From Dermatemys mawii (Eukaryota > Chordata > Testudines > Dermatemydidae), in the NCBI GenBank assembly GCA_007922305.1, contig ML677387.1:860790-924789 (forward strand): a stretch of DNA of 64,000 nt, read 5' to 3'. Every line of letters starts with the position of its first letter. The first letter of the stretch is position 1. Under the pieces are notes generated by a model, which saw only the letters and a list, made by a program, of their open reading frames with translations, had not been told where the DNA came from and searched no databases. The position numbers were made by a program, and so were the translations under genes. Positions 30,431 through 42,744 of this stretch are shown here, one piece after another.

Positions 30431-32760
30431 AACATCAATCTGCTGCCCTCCGGCCTTCCCCAGAACCCATGTCTCACTGCGGTGTGGCAGGGGAGGTGTA
30501 ATCGTTGTTGGAGAGCTGGGGATTCATAGCAAGCTTCACATCACAGCGTCTCTACTGAGGCACCTCAAAGGTAGTGTCTGCTACATGAGTGTCTACATCT
30601 TTTTAGTCTCCTCCAGCATGGCCTATGACGCTTCCCAAGCATTTGACAGCGACCATCTGCTCAAAATCTCTCTGGACTGGTTAATACTGAGCTGGCTGTA
30701 ATCTGGAGTTGGAGGCTTTTTGATGATTCCCTTTGTTCACAGTGCTCTTCCATATCACTGGCTTCAGGCAGTTGCAGGCTTTCTCTGAGTAAGGAGGCCT
30801 CTAAAGGAGACGCTACGAAGAGGTGGTTCTTAGGAACAGACCAAGACAAAAGTCTCTGATCTCCCTAAAACACAGCCCCCCTCAGACACGATGGGGAAGG
30901 GCACAGAAGCACAGAGAGAGACTCTTGCTTTGGCAAGTGCTAGCAGAGTAAGTAAATTACTGCTTCCGGGACCTGTTTATTCAATCTACTACTTCAGGAA
31001 AGGTTAATCTGTTACCGCAGCTAAAGGCAGCTAGCAGTTTAGACACTCACGAATGTGAGAGCTGAGTAATAAGACAGAGGTGAGGAATGATAACTGGAGA
31101 CCGGTATGAGGACAGCCCAGTCTGGCTGGCATAAACATGCTGCTTCTCCCTTGCCAGTAAATTTGATCAGCTGCTGACGTCAGCCTCGTTAAAGCTGCCA
31201 TTCTTTGTGCTTCTGGAGGCGTTATTTAGCAATCAGTGCTCTGTTCTTTGTATACGCTCATAGAGTTCATGTCCAAAATGCAGGTGAATAATGATCAACT
31301 CTTGGCGAGCAAATAGTTTGGAAATGGAGAGACCCAGTGGCCCTACTGATCCCTGCCTTACGGAAGGTGCGTCCAACGAAGAACAGGTGTTGTCCTCCTT
31401 CCTTGACACATCATTTCATTCTGTAACTTGTCTTCCACCCTGGGCTGTTGGGTTGCTGTGTGCGGAGGTAAAGATTCTTTGATCTGTAGAAGTTAAAACC
31501 ATGAACATATTCCATTTTTGCCAGAATGAAAATGGCGCAGTTAGGAATCAGTGGTTGATGGTGAAAATCCGAGTAATTCCTCTGTATTTCCTGAAGGTTT
31601 CCTGTTGTTGTTGCATACAGTAAACACTGACTATATTTAGAGCGGTGCCTAGCATGAGACACTCTTTGAGTGCAGATGGTAGCTGAGTGGTTCTATTTTG
31701 AAGTAATCAGTCTGACATCGGTACTCTTGGGAACTCTGGTATGAATTACCTCATAGAATCTACATGTCTGCCTGAAATAGCCTTACATTGCTTGTTGGCC
31801 CTTATCTAGAGTGACTATCAGTTTTGAGCAAGTAACTTTACAAATAGGCGCTAAAGCTGCTGCAGATAGGGAGCTTTCTCCAGACAGCAGAATTAAAATG
31901 CTTGTAGTCCAGATGATGATTAAAACTCCAGCTCATGACAGAAAAGGGCATTCCAAATGTTTAGCTAAATGATCTCCAGTCATCCACCCACTCTCCCTGC
32001 ATTACATGGAATGTACGTACCACAGATTGCACGTAGTTAAAGTTCCCAAACAATTGCGGATTGTTTAGTTGAAGTGAGATGCCCACACAATTGGCAGGAG
32101 GTGGGGGGCAGAGCAGGGGATTTTGCTGCCAGAGAAGGACTTGTTTCATACGGGAGCAAACAGAGCAATTGCACAGACTCTATGGAGCTGGCAGAGATGT
32201 TGAACTGCAAATGCAGAGCAGTGATGTGTAAAGAAAGCCATGCCACATCAGGGAGTGTCTGCAGCCAGGCAGAGTTAGGCCCTGGCTGCAAACCTAAAAC
32301 AGGACAGAAGTGGAGTTCCGTCTGCTTGCATGTCGTAAGAATGGGGCATGTTAATGGATTTAGTTTAAATCCTGGTATCAGTTGTGAACTATGAGTAAAG
32401 TGTAGACTGTTCTAAAAGCACTACCACAGTATAACGCATGCAGACTAAGAACTTATTTATTGAAAATCTCTATTTCAGATCAATGTCCTCTCTAATTGAT
32501 ATTCCTTTTTATTTGTATTTCTGTAGCCCTTGGACCAAGCCCCTGTTGTGCGAGGTAGTGTACACACCAACAGAAAGACAGTTCCTGCCCAAAAGAGATT
32601 ACGAACGAAGTGAAGGTCTCAGAACATGTCTACACTACAGTAGATATAGGCATGCTTGGAAATTGTCATGCGTGTGGTTGCGAACTATTAAACAGCTGCT
32701 GTGTTCTGCTGCAGAGGTGGTTGTGTGTTTGTGGTGGGAGAAGTGCTTCCTGTGAGTGTT
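30431..32760. other. Unassigned intergenic sequence
   Basis: About 2.3 kb without a supportable gene. Open frames of 60-106 codons lack recognisable features. A short ACATGTCTACACTACAG motif near 32625 resembles a MITE end but has no visible partner. Confidence 0.35.
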
Positions 32761-32764
32761 TTTA

Positions 32765-34870
32765 TATCAGTGGTCCCCGAACTTTGTACCTTGTGCCCCC
32801 CCGCTTACCTCTGTTTGTGCCCCCCGCACATGGAGCCAGGAGTGGGGCCGCAGCTCCCGGAGCGGGGAACACAGTCGGGGGTACTGGGGCCGAGGTTGGG
32901 GCCACAGGTGGGGGTGGGAGTGGGAGTGGACCTTTGGCCAGGGGCCGAGGCCCGCAGCTGGGGGTGGGGCAGGGCGGACCCAGATCCCCAGGCATGGGGC
33001 CAGGGCCAGTGCAGGGAAATTTTGTGCCCTAGGCAAAACTTCGACCTTGTGCCTCCCCCCACACCCACACCAGTTCATTGAGGGGCAAATCCCAACGAAC
33101 CTTTATAGACCCCAGATGCCAGCTGTGTCCAGGGGCTGCTCCCCAGACCGGGTTCCTCCCTCCCCGCCCCCTGAGCTCCCCTGGAGGGTGCACAGCCCCT
33201 CCGTGAGTCCTCCCTACCCCGGTGGCTCCCCCGCCCCGAGCCGTGGGTCCACTCACTGGCTTTGCTGGACTTGGGCTGCTGCAGCAGCTTCTGCACCGTG
33301 CCAACATCCTCCGCCTTCACCGCCTCCATCAGCTCCTGGTCCTTGCTCATGGCAAGCGGCCGGGCGCGGTGGGAGCGGGCTGTCCTCAGAGGCCCAGCAT
33401 CCCCCCGGCCGGGGCACGGGACCCCGAGGGGAGGGGCAGCAGTGACAGTGGCTCACAAGCCCAGGAGCCGCAGAGCCTGAGTGCAGGAGGGGGGCTGCCG
33501 GGGGACCCATGGAGACAGACTCTGTATCCGCTGAAGGAGCCCCCCACTGGGGGTGGTGGGGTGCCGGGCGGCAGCCCGAGCAGGAGCGGTAGGGTTACCA
33601 TATTTGAACTTTAAAAAAAGAGGACACTCCATGGGGGGTAGCCCCGCCCCCTGTCCACTCCCTCCCACTTCCCGCCTCCTAACTGCTTCCCACAGAACCC
33701 TCAACCCATCCAACCCCACCCCCCCGCTCCTTGTCCCCTGATCACCCCCTTCCGGGACCTCCCACCCTAATTGCCCCCCGGGATCCCACCCACTATCTGT
33801 GCCTCCCTTCTCCTTGTCCCCGACTGCCCCCTCCTGAGACCCTCCCATCCTAACTGCTCTCCTAGGACCCCATCCCCTACCTGTCCCTGACTGCCCCAAC
33901 CCCTATCCACGCCCCAACCCCTATCCACACCCCCACCCCCTGACAGCCCCCCCCGACCCCCCAACCCATCCAACCCCCCCGGTCCTGCCCTTGACTGCCC
34001 CTGCCAGCGACCCTTTGCCCCTTCTCTAACACCCCAGCACGCTACTGCAGACACGCTGCTGCGCTCCCCCATGGAGCGCACAGCCCAGCCCCCGCCACGC
34101 TGGGCTGCGGGGGAGGGGAAGGGGAGTCGCTCTAGAGCTGCTGGAGGCCCTGATGCGAGCGGCCTGGCCGGTGATCTGGGCTGTGGGGTGTGCGGCTGCT
34201 TCCCGCTAGCGGCGCCGCTGCCTTTGCAGGGCGGCTGCCCCCCTGAATGCGCCACGCCAGCACCTGGGGCTCACCGCTGCCGCAAGCACAACGCTCTGGG
34301 TGCCTCCGGAAGGTGGCTCCTCCCTACCGAGCCGGGCAGCCGCGCCAGGCTCCTGGGAAGCCCCAGTGCAGCAGGGGCTGCTCAGCGCCCCGGGCGGGAA
34401 GGCTGGGACCGGCCTGCTGGGCAGGCCACCGCTTTTTGGCACCCCAGGCGACCACCTAATTCACCTAGTGGTTGCACCAGCCCTGCATGGGGACAGCAAC
34501 CAGGACCTCAGGCACAGGGTAGGTGGCTGGGACCAGGAGCGGAGCTGGGTGGTTCTTCCTCCCCACCACCTGTGGGGGCTGGTCTGTGCCCCAGCCGTGC
34601 CCTTCCTCCCCAAAGGTTACTCCGTGCCCCCATGGGGGGCCTGCCCCTTAGATTGCAGCCCTCTGGTCAGGGGCGGCTCTATGATTTTTGCTGCCCTAAG
34701 TGCAGCAGTCAGGCAGCCTTCAGCGGCATGCTTGCAGGAGGTCTACCAGTCCTGCAGCTTCAGCTTATCTGCCTCCGAAACACCGCCGAATCCACGGGAC
34801 CAATGTGCCGCCGAAGGCCGCCTGACTGCCGCCCGGAAAGCACCGTCTGGCCGCCCCCCGCGGCTGACAC
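32765..34870. repeat. GC-rich block of dispersed repeats (CpG-rich)
   Basis: Composition changes sharply to C/G-rich. The plus strand reads GTGGTCCCCGAACTTTGTACC at the left, GTGCCCTAGGCAAAACTTCG near 33024, and a C-rich degenerate minisatellite-like region from about 33590 to 34050. It continues with CCCCAGGCGACCACCTAATT near 34442 and GGGGCGGCTCTATGATTTTTG near 34670. These read like several nested dispersed repeats. An inverted relative of the C-rich part lies at 49390-49890. Long overlapping frames here (up to 295 codons on both strands) reflect GC content. The CASKIN1-like exon lies inside the block. Confidence 0.65.
33257..33350 (-). CDS. CASKIN1-like: CASKIN1-like first coding exon
   Basis: Starting at ATG 33350 (context GCCATGA), the minus strand encodes MSKDQELMEAVKAEDVG, then TVQKLLQQPKSSKA: 31 codons plus one base, ending at A|GTGAGT (33257/33256), a strong donor in phase 1. 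Length, sequence and phase agree with the first exon of CASKIN1 (a synaptic scaffold that binds CASK, with ankyrin repeats, SH3 and SAM domains), as I recall that family. The exon codes for the lead-in to the first ankyrin repeat. Downstream exons would lie at lower coordinates, but none was recognised in 33 kb. Surroundings are CpG-rich, either because of a promoter or because of GC-rich repeats. It could be a real first exon with a very long intron, a partial duplication, or a fragment captured by a repeat. Confidence 0.62.
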
Positions 34871-36025
34871 CTCTTGGGTGGGGATGATGGGCACAAACAC
34901 CCAAGGACTCCTGGTGGCATCTGGTTTGGAATTCAGAGATGCTCTGGGCCCACACTAGAGACCTGGCCATCCCCAGAACATGGAGCCATGTTTCTAACCA
35001 TGGTTCCAATCGTTTATTTCAAGGCAATCAGGTCACTGGAAGAGAAAATACAGGGAACAAAATATCTTCCTTCCATTGGATTATGCATTTTCCAGCAATG
35101 AAGTTAAAACACAATCCTCTTTCCTGTTATGCATGAAATCCATCACTGCACATACGGGACCGCAACTCTTGCTGTGCCCCAGAATCCTGTAAAACGTTAG
35201 CTGCCAGCAGAATGTCTTGTCACTGCCAGCTGTCATTCATAGCGTCAGCTGAGGGTTTAGTGCAGGGCATTGGGAAATGCAGGTTTCAAAGATACCAAGC
35301 AACTTACATCACATTAGGACGGTAATTGGCTGCACTTGCTAAAAGGAGAACAGACTTGCACTAAGACGTGCTGATTTCTAGCTCCAGTAGTTTTTCCAAA
35401 TCCCATTTTTCCCCCTGCATGAAGTAATTTTTATTCCAAACTCCCACTAAATTTCAGTCTCTGGTTCCCTTCTTTCTCCAACAGCTTTAACAGTGACATA
35501 GCAGCCACAATGTATCGTCTGACATTTTTTCACATCACTGATTGCAAATCTAGCCAATGTCCAAAGATCCGTCTGGGTAGTGCTCTCCATCTGATAAATC
35601 ACCTTGAAACTGGTGCAGTTGTTCCCAGTACAGACCAGACACAAGAGGTAGAAGGACACAGAATGTTTTTTTGGCACAGGCCTGCCTGTCATTTTAACTT
35701 CCCAGCCTTTGAAAATATGAAATGTGAAGAGAATCCATCTAGTGAGATTATTACTGGGCTCACTCCCCTCTAGCAGTCTGAGTGCTGCACGTCTGCCTGT
35801 CACTTGACCACACCGTTAGTGCATCTTCAGATGTGGCATAAACACACCAGGAAACACTGAACAGAGCAGGTAAATCTTCCCACTAGGAGTCAATAACCAG
35901 AAGCAAAGCAGACAGGACACCATACAGTGGCTAGTGCAAACTGCACACAAAGCAAGGGTTCTATGTAACTGGCCTTCATCACCATAGTGTCTCAGACCTC
36001 AGTCATTAAAGGGTAGAGGAGGGAG
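34871..36025. other. Unassigned sequence
   Basis: No supportable gene. The minus frame 35447-35803 (118 codons) has no recognisable domain. Confidence 0.35.
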
Positions 36026-36150
36026 GTATTAGCCCCATTTTACAGATGGCCCAAGGTAGATTAAGTGAGTGACCCGAGGTCACACAGGGAATCTGTGTCT
36101 GCACTAGGAACTGAAACCGGGTCTGTTCATTAAACCATCCTACCTAGTCC
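36026..36150 (-). repeat. MIR-type SINE
   Basis: Plus strand AGCCCCATTTTACAGATGGC, then GAGGTCACACAGGGAATCTG, is the reverse complement of the MIR core. Confidence 0.75.
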
Positions 36151-36734
36151 TCAGCACCAGGATCTGGCACGATTCTGAAGATCCCCTGACGGGTAAGTTC
36201 CCAGGGACCCTCCCATCTGGGAGGCGATACAACAATGGGGAGTTTAGCATTAAGCGGGATTGTAACATTACAAAATAACAAAATGGTGGTGAAACCCTCT
36301 CTGTTGTATTTGGCCATAATGGGCCTCAGCCATGGAGCGCGGGGGCTTGGCTAACCTCTGGGATCAGAGGGTGCTGACAGGGTTAAGCATTCCAGGGATG
36401 GAGTAGTTTAGATTCTTTAATCTAGCAGGCATGAGTGTGGCTGACTCTTTCCCCTTGTTTCCATTGCACTGATTATTCGGCATATGAATCAATGTTCCTT
36501 GAAATCTTCTCACGATGCTCAGGAAGGTGCAACAATGCCCCTTGCTGTACAGCGTGTGCCTCAGATCCCACTCCTGAGTTCAGAGAACAAGAACAGACTA
36601 ACGAGAACAAATCCTCTCTGCCAGCTGCAGTGGCAGGTCTGGTGCGGTGCAATCCACCTCCTGCCTGGAATGGCCCTTCCCTAGGCAGCTGGAAGTTACT
36701 CTTTTGTGTTGCTGCTCTCTCCAAAGCTACACCG
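36151..36734. other. Unassigned sequence
   Basis: No supportable gene. The plus frame 36435-36872 runs into the MIR that follows, so it is probably chance. Confidence 0.35.
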
Positions 36735-36960
36735 CCCCTGCTCGGCTGTGTCAGTCAGAGCGCACTGGTGGGTTCTGTTCCCTGCCCTGCCACTGACCTG
36801 CTGCATAACCTTGGGCAAGTCACCTTCCCTCTCTGTGCCTCTGTCTTCCCTTCTGTAAAATGGGGATCATAATAATGACCTACCTCACAGGGATGCTGAG
36901 AGTAATTGGTTTTCATTATTTAATTGTTTTGAGGTCCTCTGATGAGATATGTTAGAGATG
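36735..36960 (+). repeat. MIR-type SINE
   Basis: TGCCACTGACCTGCTGCATA, then CCTTGGGCAAGTCACCTTCC and TCTGTAAAATGGGGATCATA, give the classic order of the MIR core and 3' part in sense orientation. Confidence 0.85.
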
Positions 36961-38482
36961 GAAAAGCCACAACTGCATAAGAGTGGGAGGTGCAATGCAT
37001 TGCAGTTTTGTCATAATGATGCATCTTGCAATAAATCTTCATTTTATGGGGTTAGGGAAAGTTGAGAGGGGAAGGAGATGAAATTATAACTATGTGGTTC
37101 CAGCCCTCAGCGCTCCCACCTTCTAAAAAACATCCCCATCTCCCTCAAACAACCAACCAATCCCCTCAGCTCCAAACCGCTCTGCAAACTGAGCACTAGT
37201 AGGTTATCTGGCTTTGCAGGTAACCAGATCCCCAGGCCCTCTTATTCCAAAGGAGAAGCAAATAAATAATCCACAAATAAAGGTCAGCTGAGTCTAATCC
37301 AGAAGGAGGGACCAGTTCCCTCTGAGTAGTGACCTGCACGGTTTGTGTTGTACGCCCAGAACAACGGAGGGGAGAGAGTAAGAAAGGAGCCATTTCTAGG
37401 CTTTCAGAGATCTTGAATCAGAGGCTTGCTGGTGGCCTCTGGGCCATTTCAGACTCAGCAGTGCAGGGGCAGAGTTTCACCAGCTGTCTCTCTGAGTAAC
37501 AATGCATCTCCTGGCGGGCCCCCCTCAACAATCACAGATGCCTCCAAGCACAGCTAGCGAGGAGCAGAGCTGGGCAATAAAGGGATGGATGAAGTCACCG
37601 ACTCTGACTGACTTCTGGCATGTGGACAGTTTTCAGGCCCCTGTCTGATTGTGCAGCAGTTTAGCATCCAGAATAAGAGTAACCAGACGTGATGCCTCTG
37701 GGCATTTCTGTAAGAAGGATCAAACTGACAGGACAAGGCAGTGGCCTCCTGGTTTAGAAATTAAGCAGACCACAGAGAGGCACTTTTAAAAAATGAGCTT
37801 GCCAGGTAGAAGAGAGAAGCCAGGATGAAAGGTGACAATTCTGCTGGGGGATGAGAATGTGCAGAGGGGAACGACACACGTTTTGGCCAGGGCACGGGTC
37901 GGTTTTAAGGACACTAAAAGTAGTCCAGGGATTCTTGGGTGTTGCTACAACCCCTGTGGGCACTTGAGGAAAGTTGATACGGGGATGTTTTTATGGCTAT
38001 GAGAAGTTTGTAGTACAGCCAGGGCCGGATAATGGGGGATTTTAATTACCCTGATACTGAAGGACATCATAATGGTGCAGAAAACCTCAAAAGAAAATCT
38101 GTTGGTGGTGGGGGGCACAGGTTTGATCCCTTCACAACGTGTTAACTAACTTAAGTAGTTTGAAGGCTGTTCTGGCCCCAGTGCCAGGAAATGAGTGGAG
38201 TATGAAAAATACAGTTGGGAGGCATCTAGAAGCCAAATGTTTACAACATTGTTCAATTTCAAATATTCATGAGACTCAAAGCGCTAAAGGAGGCAACAGC
38301 AAAGCAGCCAGTTTGAGGAGGGCTGCCGGTGTGGGGCTGGGAGGGGCCCTCAGGAACTGAAGCTGGGATTCTACCATGCTGAGAAAAGGGTGCAAAGGGA
38401 AGGAAATATTTCAGGGACCATTGTAGAGTTTTGTAGAAAATCTATGACGCAGCAGGGAACTGAACGCAGCTCTCCAGCTACA
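36961..38482. other. Unassigned intergenic sequence
   Basis: About 1.5 kb without a supportable gene or confident repeat. Confidence 0.35.
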
Positions 38483-38606
38483 TACGGTGACCAGACAGCA
38501 AGTGTGAAAAATCGGGACAGGGGGTGGGGGATAATAGGAGCCTATATAAGAAAAAGACCCCAAAATTGGGACTGTCCCTGTAAAATCAGGACATTTGGTC
38601 ACCCTA
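38483..38606. mobile_element. hAT-like palindromic MITE, copy 1
   Basis: A 124-bp element from TACGGTGACCAGAC to TTTGGTCACCCTA, with inverted termini (TAGGGTGACCA type). It contains AAAAATCGGGACAGGG and ATAAGAAAAAGACCCC. A clear 8-bp duplication is not visible at this copy. Homologous to 39497-39618 in the same orientation. Confidence 0.78.
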
Positions 38607-39496
38607 CCAGCCTGCCTTTTTCGTGAGGGCTTGAAGGCCACAGGCTGTTTGTTCTCGAGGCTGCTGGCAGCTCAGGGCGCATCCCTCCGGGGACAGGAAG
38701 CATGGCAGGGAGAAGCTTCAGTCCAGCTCCGGCCAGCCCCCTGGAAACAGCAAGCTGCTGGTGGATTTGCCTGCATTCCTCAGCCCAAAGCAGCAGGAAG
38801 CTCTGTGGAATTTAGCCCCCCTCATTAAGCTCCCATGAATTTTCCTTTGTTTTATTTGCAAGTAGAAACAATTGGGGGCCTAAGGGCGTTTAGTGGGGGG
38901 TGGGGCTAAGGTATACAGGGCCCAGTAAACTAACAGTATCCAATGAGTTGCCCCCCCAGGGGCCATTTGCCAGAGCGTGAACCTAATGGGGCTGTTTCCA
39001 CACTGACCTGTTGCCGGTGGCTGTCTGCCATAGCGTGGAGTTAGTGGCCGGCCTGGGTGTTATGCTGCACAAACCCTTCGCTGGCTAAGTGCTGGGGCAA
39101 AAGCATAGAGAGAAGGATGAATCTAGCACTGACACACGCTTGATTTACTACCAGTAACCTGTCCCGCTCTGGGCCCAACCCCCAGGGCATATGGATCTGG
39201 TACAGGTCTTACCAAACCCATTGTCTGGGTCTTTTGGCTTCAGTTATAGAGATTCCTGCATCTAGTTGAAGAGGGCCCCAGTTCAATCCTCTTGGCCTAG
39301 CATGGACCAAAATGGTAGCCACCTATCTGTGGTGGCTCACCTGGGATTCAAACTGTTGTGTGCCAGACCTGCCTGGGTTGAGCTTCCCAGCCTGGAGAAA
39401 GGAAGTCACCCCGTGGGCAGGGTGCCCTAGAGATCCCCACCCACAGAAGTTAGGGGTGAGTGACAGCTCCGGTTATGACCACTTGTACTTTTAGTT
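38607..39496. other. Unassigned sequence
   Basis: No supportable gene or confident repeat. Confidence 0.35.
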
Positions 39497-39618
39497 TAGG
39501 GTGACCAGAGGGCAAGCGTGAAAAATTGGGACTGGGAATGGGAGGTAGTAGGATCCTATACAAGAAAAAGCTCTAAAATCAGATTGACCCTATAAAATTG
39601 GGACATCTGGTCACCCTA
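39497..39618. mobile_element. hAT-like palindromic MITE, copy 2, with 8-bp target duplication
   Basis: A 122-bp element with termini TAGGGTGACCAGA and, reverse-complemented, TAGGGTGACCAGATG. TTTTAGTT flanks it perfectly on both sides (39489-39496 and 39619-39626). The 8-bp duplication points to hAT-type transposition. No coding capacity. Confidence 0.87.
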
Positions 39619-39841
39619 TTTTAGTTCTGGGGTTTGCCAGTAGCTGTCCCCCAACATTTTAACTGGGGCCCCCTGCCAACTTGTTTCCCTTCAAGCTCCA
39701 TAACGAGCACATTGCAAGATTGGGGCCTCAGGCTGTGGCAAGCCCTGTGCCCTGGGAGCCCTTGAGGTGAGGGTGCAAAAAAACCTACTAATTTGTTTAA
39801 CAACCCCCCCATCCTCCAAACTCAGGCAAACTACACTGGAA

Positions 39842-40156
39842 AAAGACCAGAAGTCCTTGTGGCACCTTAGAGACTAACAAATGTATTTGAGCATAAGCTT
39901 TCATGAGCTATAGCCCAATTCATCAGATGCACAGAATGGAACACCCAGTAACAAGATATATATATATATACACACAGAAAACATGAAAAGGTGGAAGTTA
40001 TGGTACCAGTTCTAAGAGGCTAATTAATTAAGATGAGCTATGATCAGCAGGAGAAAAAACCTTCTGTAGTGATAATCAAGATGGCCTATATCAGACAGTT
40101 GACAAGAAGGTGTGAGGATACTTAACAATGGGGAACTAGATTCAATTTGTAATGTA
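39842..40156 (-). mobile_element. Penelope-like element fragment (terminal arm and adjacent 3' region)
   Basis: Begins AAAAAGACCAGAAGTCC and continues GTGGCACCTTAGAGACTAAC, GAGCATAAGCTTTC and ATCAGATGCACAGAATGG. It then matches the non-coding stretch next to the Penelope reading frame (GTGATAATCAAGATGGCC, CAGACAGTTGACAAG, TTAACAATGGGGAACTAGAT), as in the copies at 46 and 57 kb. The arm keeps CTGATGA and GAAA in one copy (minus strand, about 39888-39932). The coding part is absent. A short TA/CA run occurs near 39957. Confidence 0.82.
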
Positions 40157-42409
40157 AACTATACCTGGCACTCCAATGTCAAAGCTAGTACTCTGTTCCT
40201 GGGAAATATGCTGGGTGAGCAGTGTTTGGCTGGTGTCATTTGAAAGGAGGTCTTGCAGTGTGGGGGTGTACAATGGCCTTTTGGAGGAGCTAAAAAGTAT
40301 CCACTGCAAGGATTGTTCTCTCTGCACCTTACATCTGCATCCCAAAAGCAAACAATTTGATCCTTAGACACACTGTGTTTCTGGGAAAGGTTTAGCAGGG
40401 CCCAGAGAAGGGTGAGTTCTGTGTGAAAGAGGGAAAAACACTGCTCTGTTTGGTGAGGGAGTTTTACCTATCAGCCCCGGGGAGTCTCTCCTGAGTGAGT
40501 CCCTCACGGCTAATAGAGCAGGGCTGCCTCCACCTGTCAGAGTGCCCCAGCTGATCGGCATCAGCTGATATGGGTGCTCAGCAGGCTCTGGGAATGAAGC
40601 AGCCAGGAAGTGGGTCAGGTGAAATAACAGGAGTTGTGGGCTCTTGACTTGTGGGTTTGGTGTTCTGGGAGAGGCAAACACCACTTTATTGTTTTGGGCA
40701 TTCAGCAGAGTTATTGGGGGCTGGGATTGCTCTCAGCTGGAAAAAGAGCACTTTCTCGCTGGGCTCCTTGGTGTGCCCCTGCTGTCCTTTCTGCTTCAGG
40801 GGTTGCCTACTGGATCCCAGGCTGGCTGTTGTCTGGAGGGAGCAAAGGATTCTCCAGGGACTCTAACTTCGTGGGAGTAAGTGACTGGTAGGAACTGTTT
40901 TCATCTATGAAGATCTGTGGTTTTACTGCCTCTGTAGATCAGCCTGCTCCTGTGGGGTGAGGTGTGGCTGGTGCTTTCTCCACTGGGAAATGTTTCTTAG
41001 CCTGAGTCCTGCCCTTGCAATGAACTCTCTCTGTGTGTAGTTTGCTGAGCCTGTCTGGACCCCTACTGAAGTCAATGGGGAATCATATGGGATTGGGGGA
41101 GCCCATCTGTGTTGAACTGGTTGCAGAGCTGGGGCCTAGGTTTGTTCTTTGGTGTGTGCCTGTGTTCTAGTCCTTCTCTCAACTATACAGGATGGGCAGG
41201 CTTCCTAGAGCAAGCCCCCACTTGGCCAAGTAAAGGGGCTGAACTGCCCCAACACAAAATAAATGACTGAGTTAGTCTAGCCTTGATCTGAGGGGTCCAA
41301 GCTCTTTCTAGACATAAAACACATGGATCTGAAGGACAAAAGTTCTTCAGTGTAAACCCCCATCCAAAGCAGTGATTCAATGCCACACCACAATCCCAGT
41401 GCTGGGGCTGCTGTGTTAATGTGGTATGGCTCTGATTCTGCAGATTTGCAATTTGAAGTTAAGGGGAATGTATCTGTAAATCTTTGCAGGGACAGGTCCT
41501 ATGTTTGTATCTGTGCTTGACAATATGGTGGGACCTAAGGAGGGTGGAGAATGGGGCTGTGTAGGGTTTGTTGTTAATGTGATGCTGCTTCTGGTTGTGG
41601 TTGCTAGCTAAAGACATTCCTCTGTTTTCAGTAACTTTCAGACAATGCTGCTCCTCTGCTGAGTCAAATTTACTTTAATGTGGATGTGTTTTATTACTGG
41701 AGTGTTACGTGTGTGGCTTGTAAAGCGAAGATGCTTGCTTCCTATCACAAGGCTGGGAAGGGAGCTTGGCATAAATGTAAGTCTCCAAATGGCCAAAGTC
41801 ATCATACTTCAGTTCCTGGGCAGCATGACGTGCTTTGGAGCACTTCATTGGTGCAGAATTTCTTTTCTTTGTTCTCTGACCCGCCGCTGATTACATAAGG
41901 GTGGGGCATTCTGTGAAGAATGGTGCAAAGGCTACTAGGAAGGTTAGAGTCTCAAATGATGCTCTGAAGACTAAAGGAGCAAAGGGCTGTAATGAATGTG
42001 GCCATTCTTCCGGAGGGACAGGCAATTGGTGGGAATGAAATGAGTTGCCAAGCAAGTGTTTTACTAGCTGGTAAACAGTGCTTTTGTACAACTCCTCCCC
42101 CCCACCCCCGTCCTTCCTTTCTGGTGTTCTCTGTTTTGTATAAGGTGGGGGAACCACTTTATGGAAGGGGTGTGGCTGTATCACTCCTATTATAATGCAT
42201 TCAGTGAAACTTGGGCCACTACAACTATACACATGGGCAGCAGCCCTTTGAATTAGCCTCCAGCTCCATCAAGAGATCAGGATAACTTTCCCTGGCTGTG
42301 GAGTAGATGACAGTTCTAGGCTGGCACTACTACCTTTGCATCTGCACTGGGAAGTGCTGTGGCATCTGTCTTTACTGCATCCAGTGCAGTGATGAAGTGT
42401 AGTTTAATG
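40157..42409. other. Unassigned intergenic sequence
   Basis: About 2.25 kb without a supportable gene. Overlapping frames of 60-113 codons have no recognisable features. Confidence 0.35.
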
Positions 42410-42640
42410 GGGGGAAAGCCTCTGAACAGTGCCCAGGGTTTGACTGGGAAACACCATTTCCCTAGGAGGGTGGTGAAGCACTGGAATGGGTTCCTGAGGG
42501 AGATGGTGGAATCTCCATTCTTAGAGGTTTTTAAGGCCTGGCTGGGAAGATTTAGCTGGGGTTAGTCCTGCTTTGAGCAAGGGGCTGGACTAGATACCTC
42601 CTGAGGTCCCTTCCATCTCTCATGTTCTATGACCCTCAAT
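42410..42640 (+). mobile_element. CR1 LINE 3' end
   Basis: TCCCTAGGAGGGTGGTGAAG, then ATCTCCATTCTTAGAGGTTT and CTTCCATCTCTCATGTTCTA, match the CR1 3' coding end and 3' UTR, ending in the ATGTTCTATGA-type tail. Only the last 230 bases are present. Confidence 0.85.
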
Positions 42641-42744
42641 ACAGCCCCTTTAAAAGTTGAACAGAATGTGGTATGTTGCAGGTGTGGAAATATATTGCAT
42701 GGAGGAGCTTTTCAGGCTGGAAAGAATCAAATTTGGTGACTCTG

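Noticed and set aside
34071..34958. Long plus-strand frame of 295 codons in the GC-rich block, with overlapping long frames on both strands (32756-34255)
   Set aside because: Composition alone predicts long frames here. They overlap on both strands, show Pro/Gly/Arg-rich low complexity and cross several dispersed repeats. None has a recognisable domain.
35447..35803. Minus-strand 118-codon frame
   Set aside because: No recognisable family, start context or exon borders. Chance is the simplest reading.
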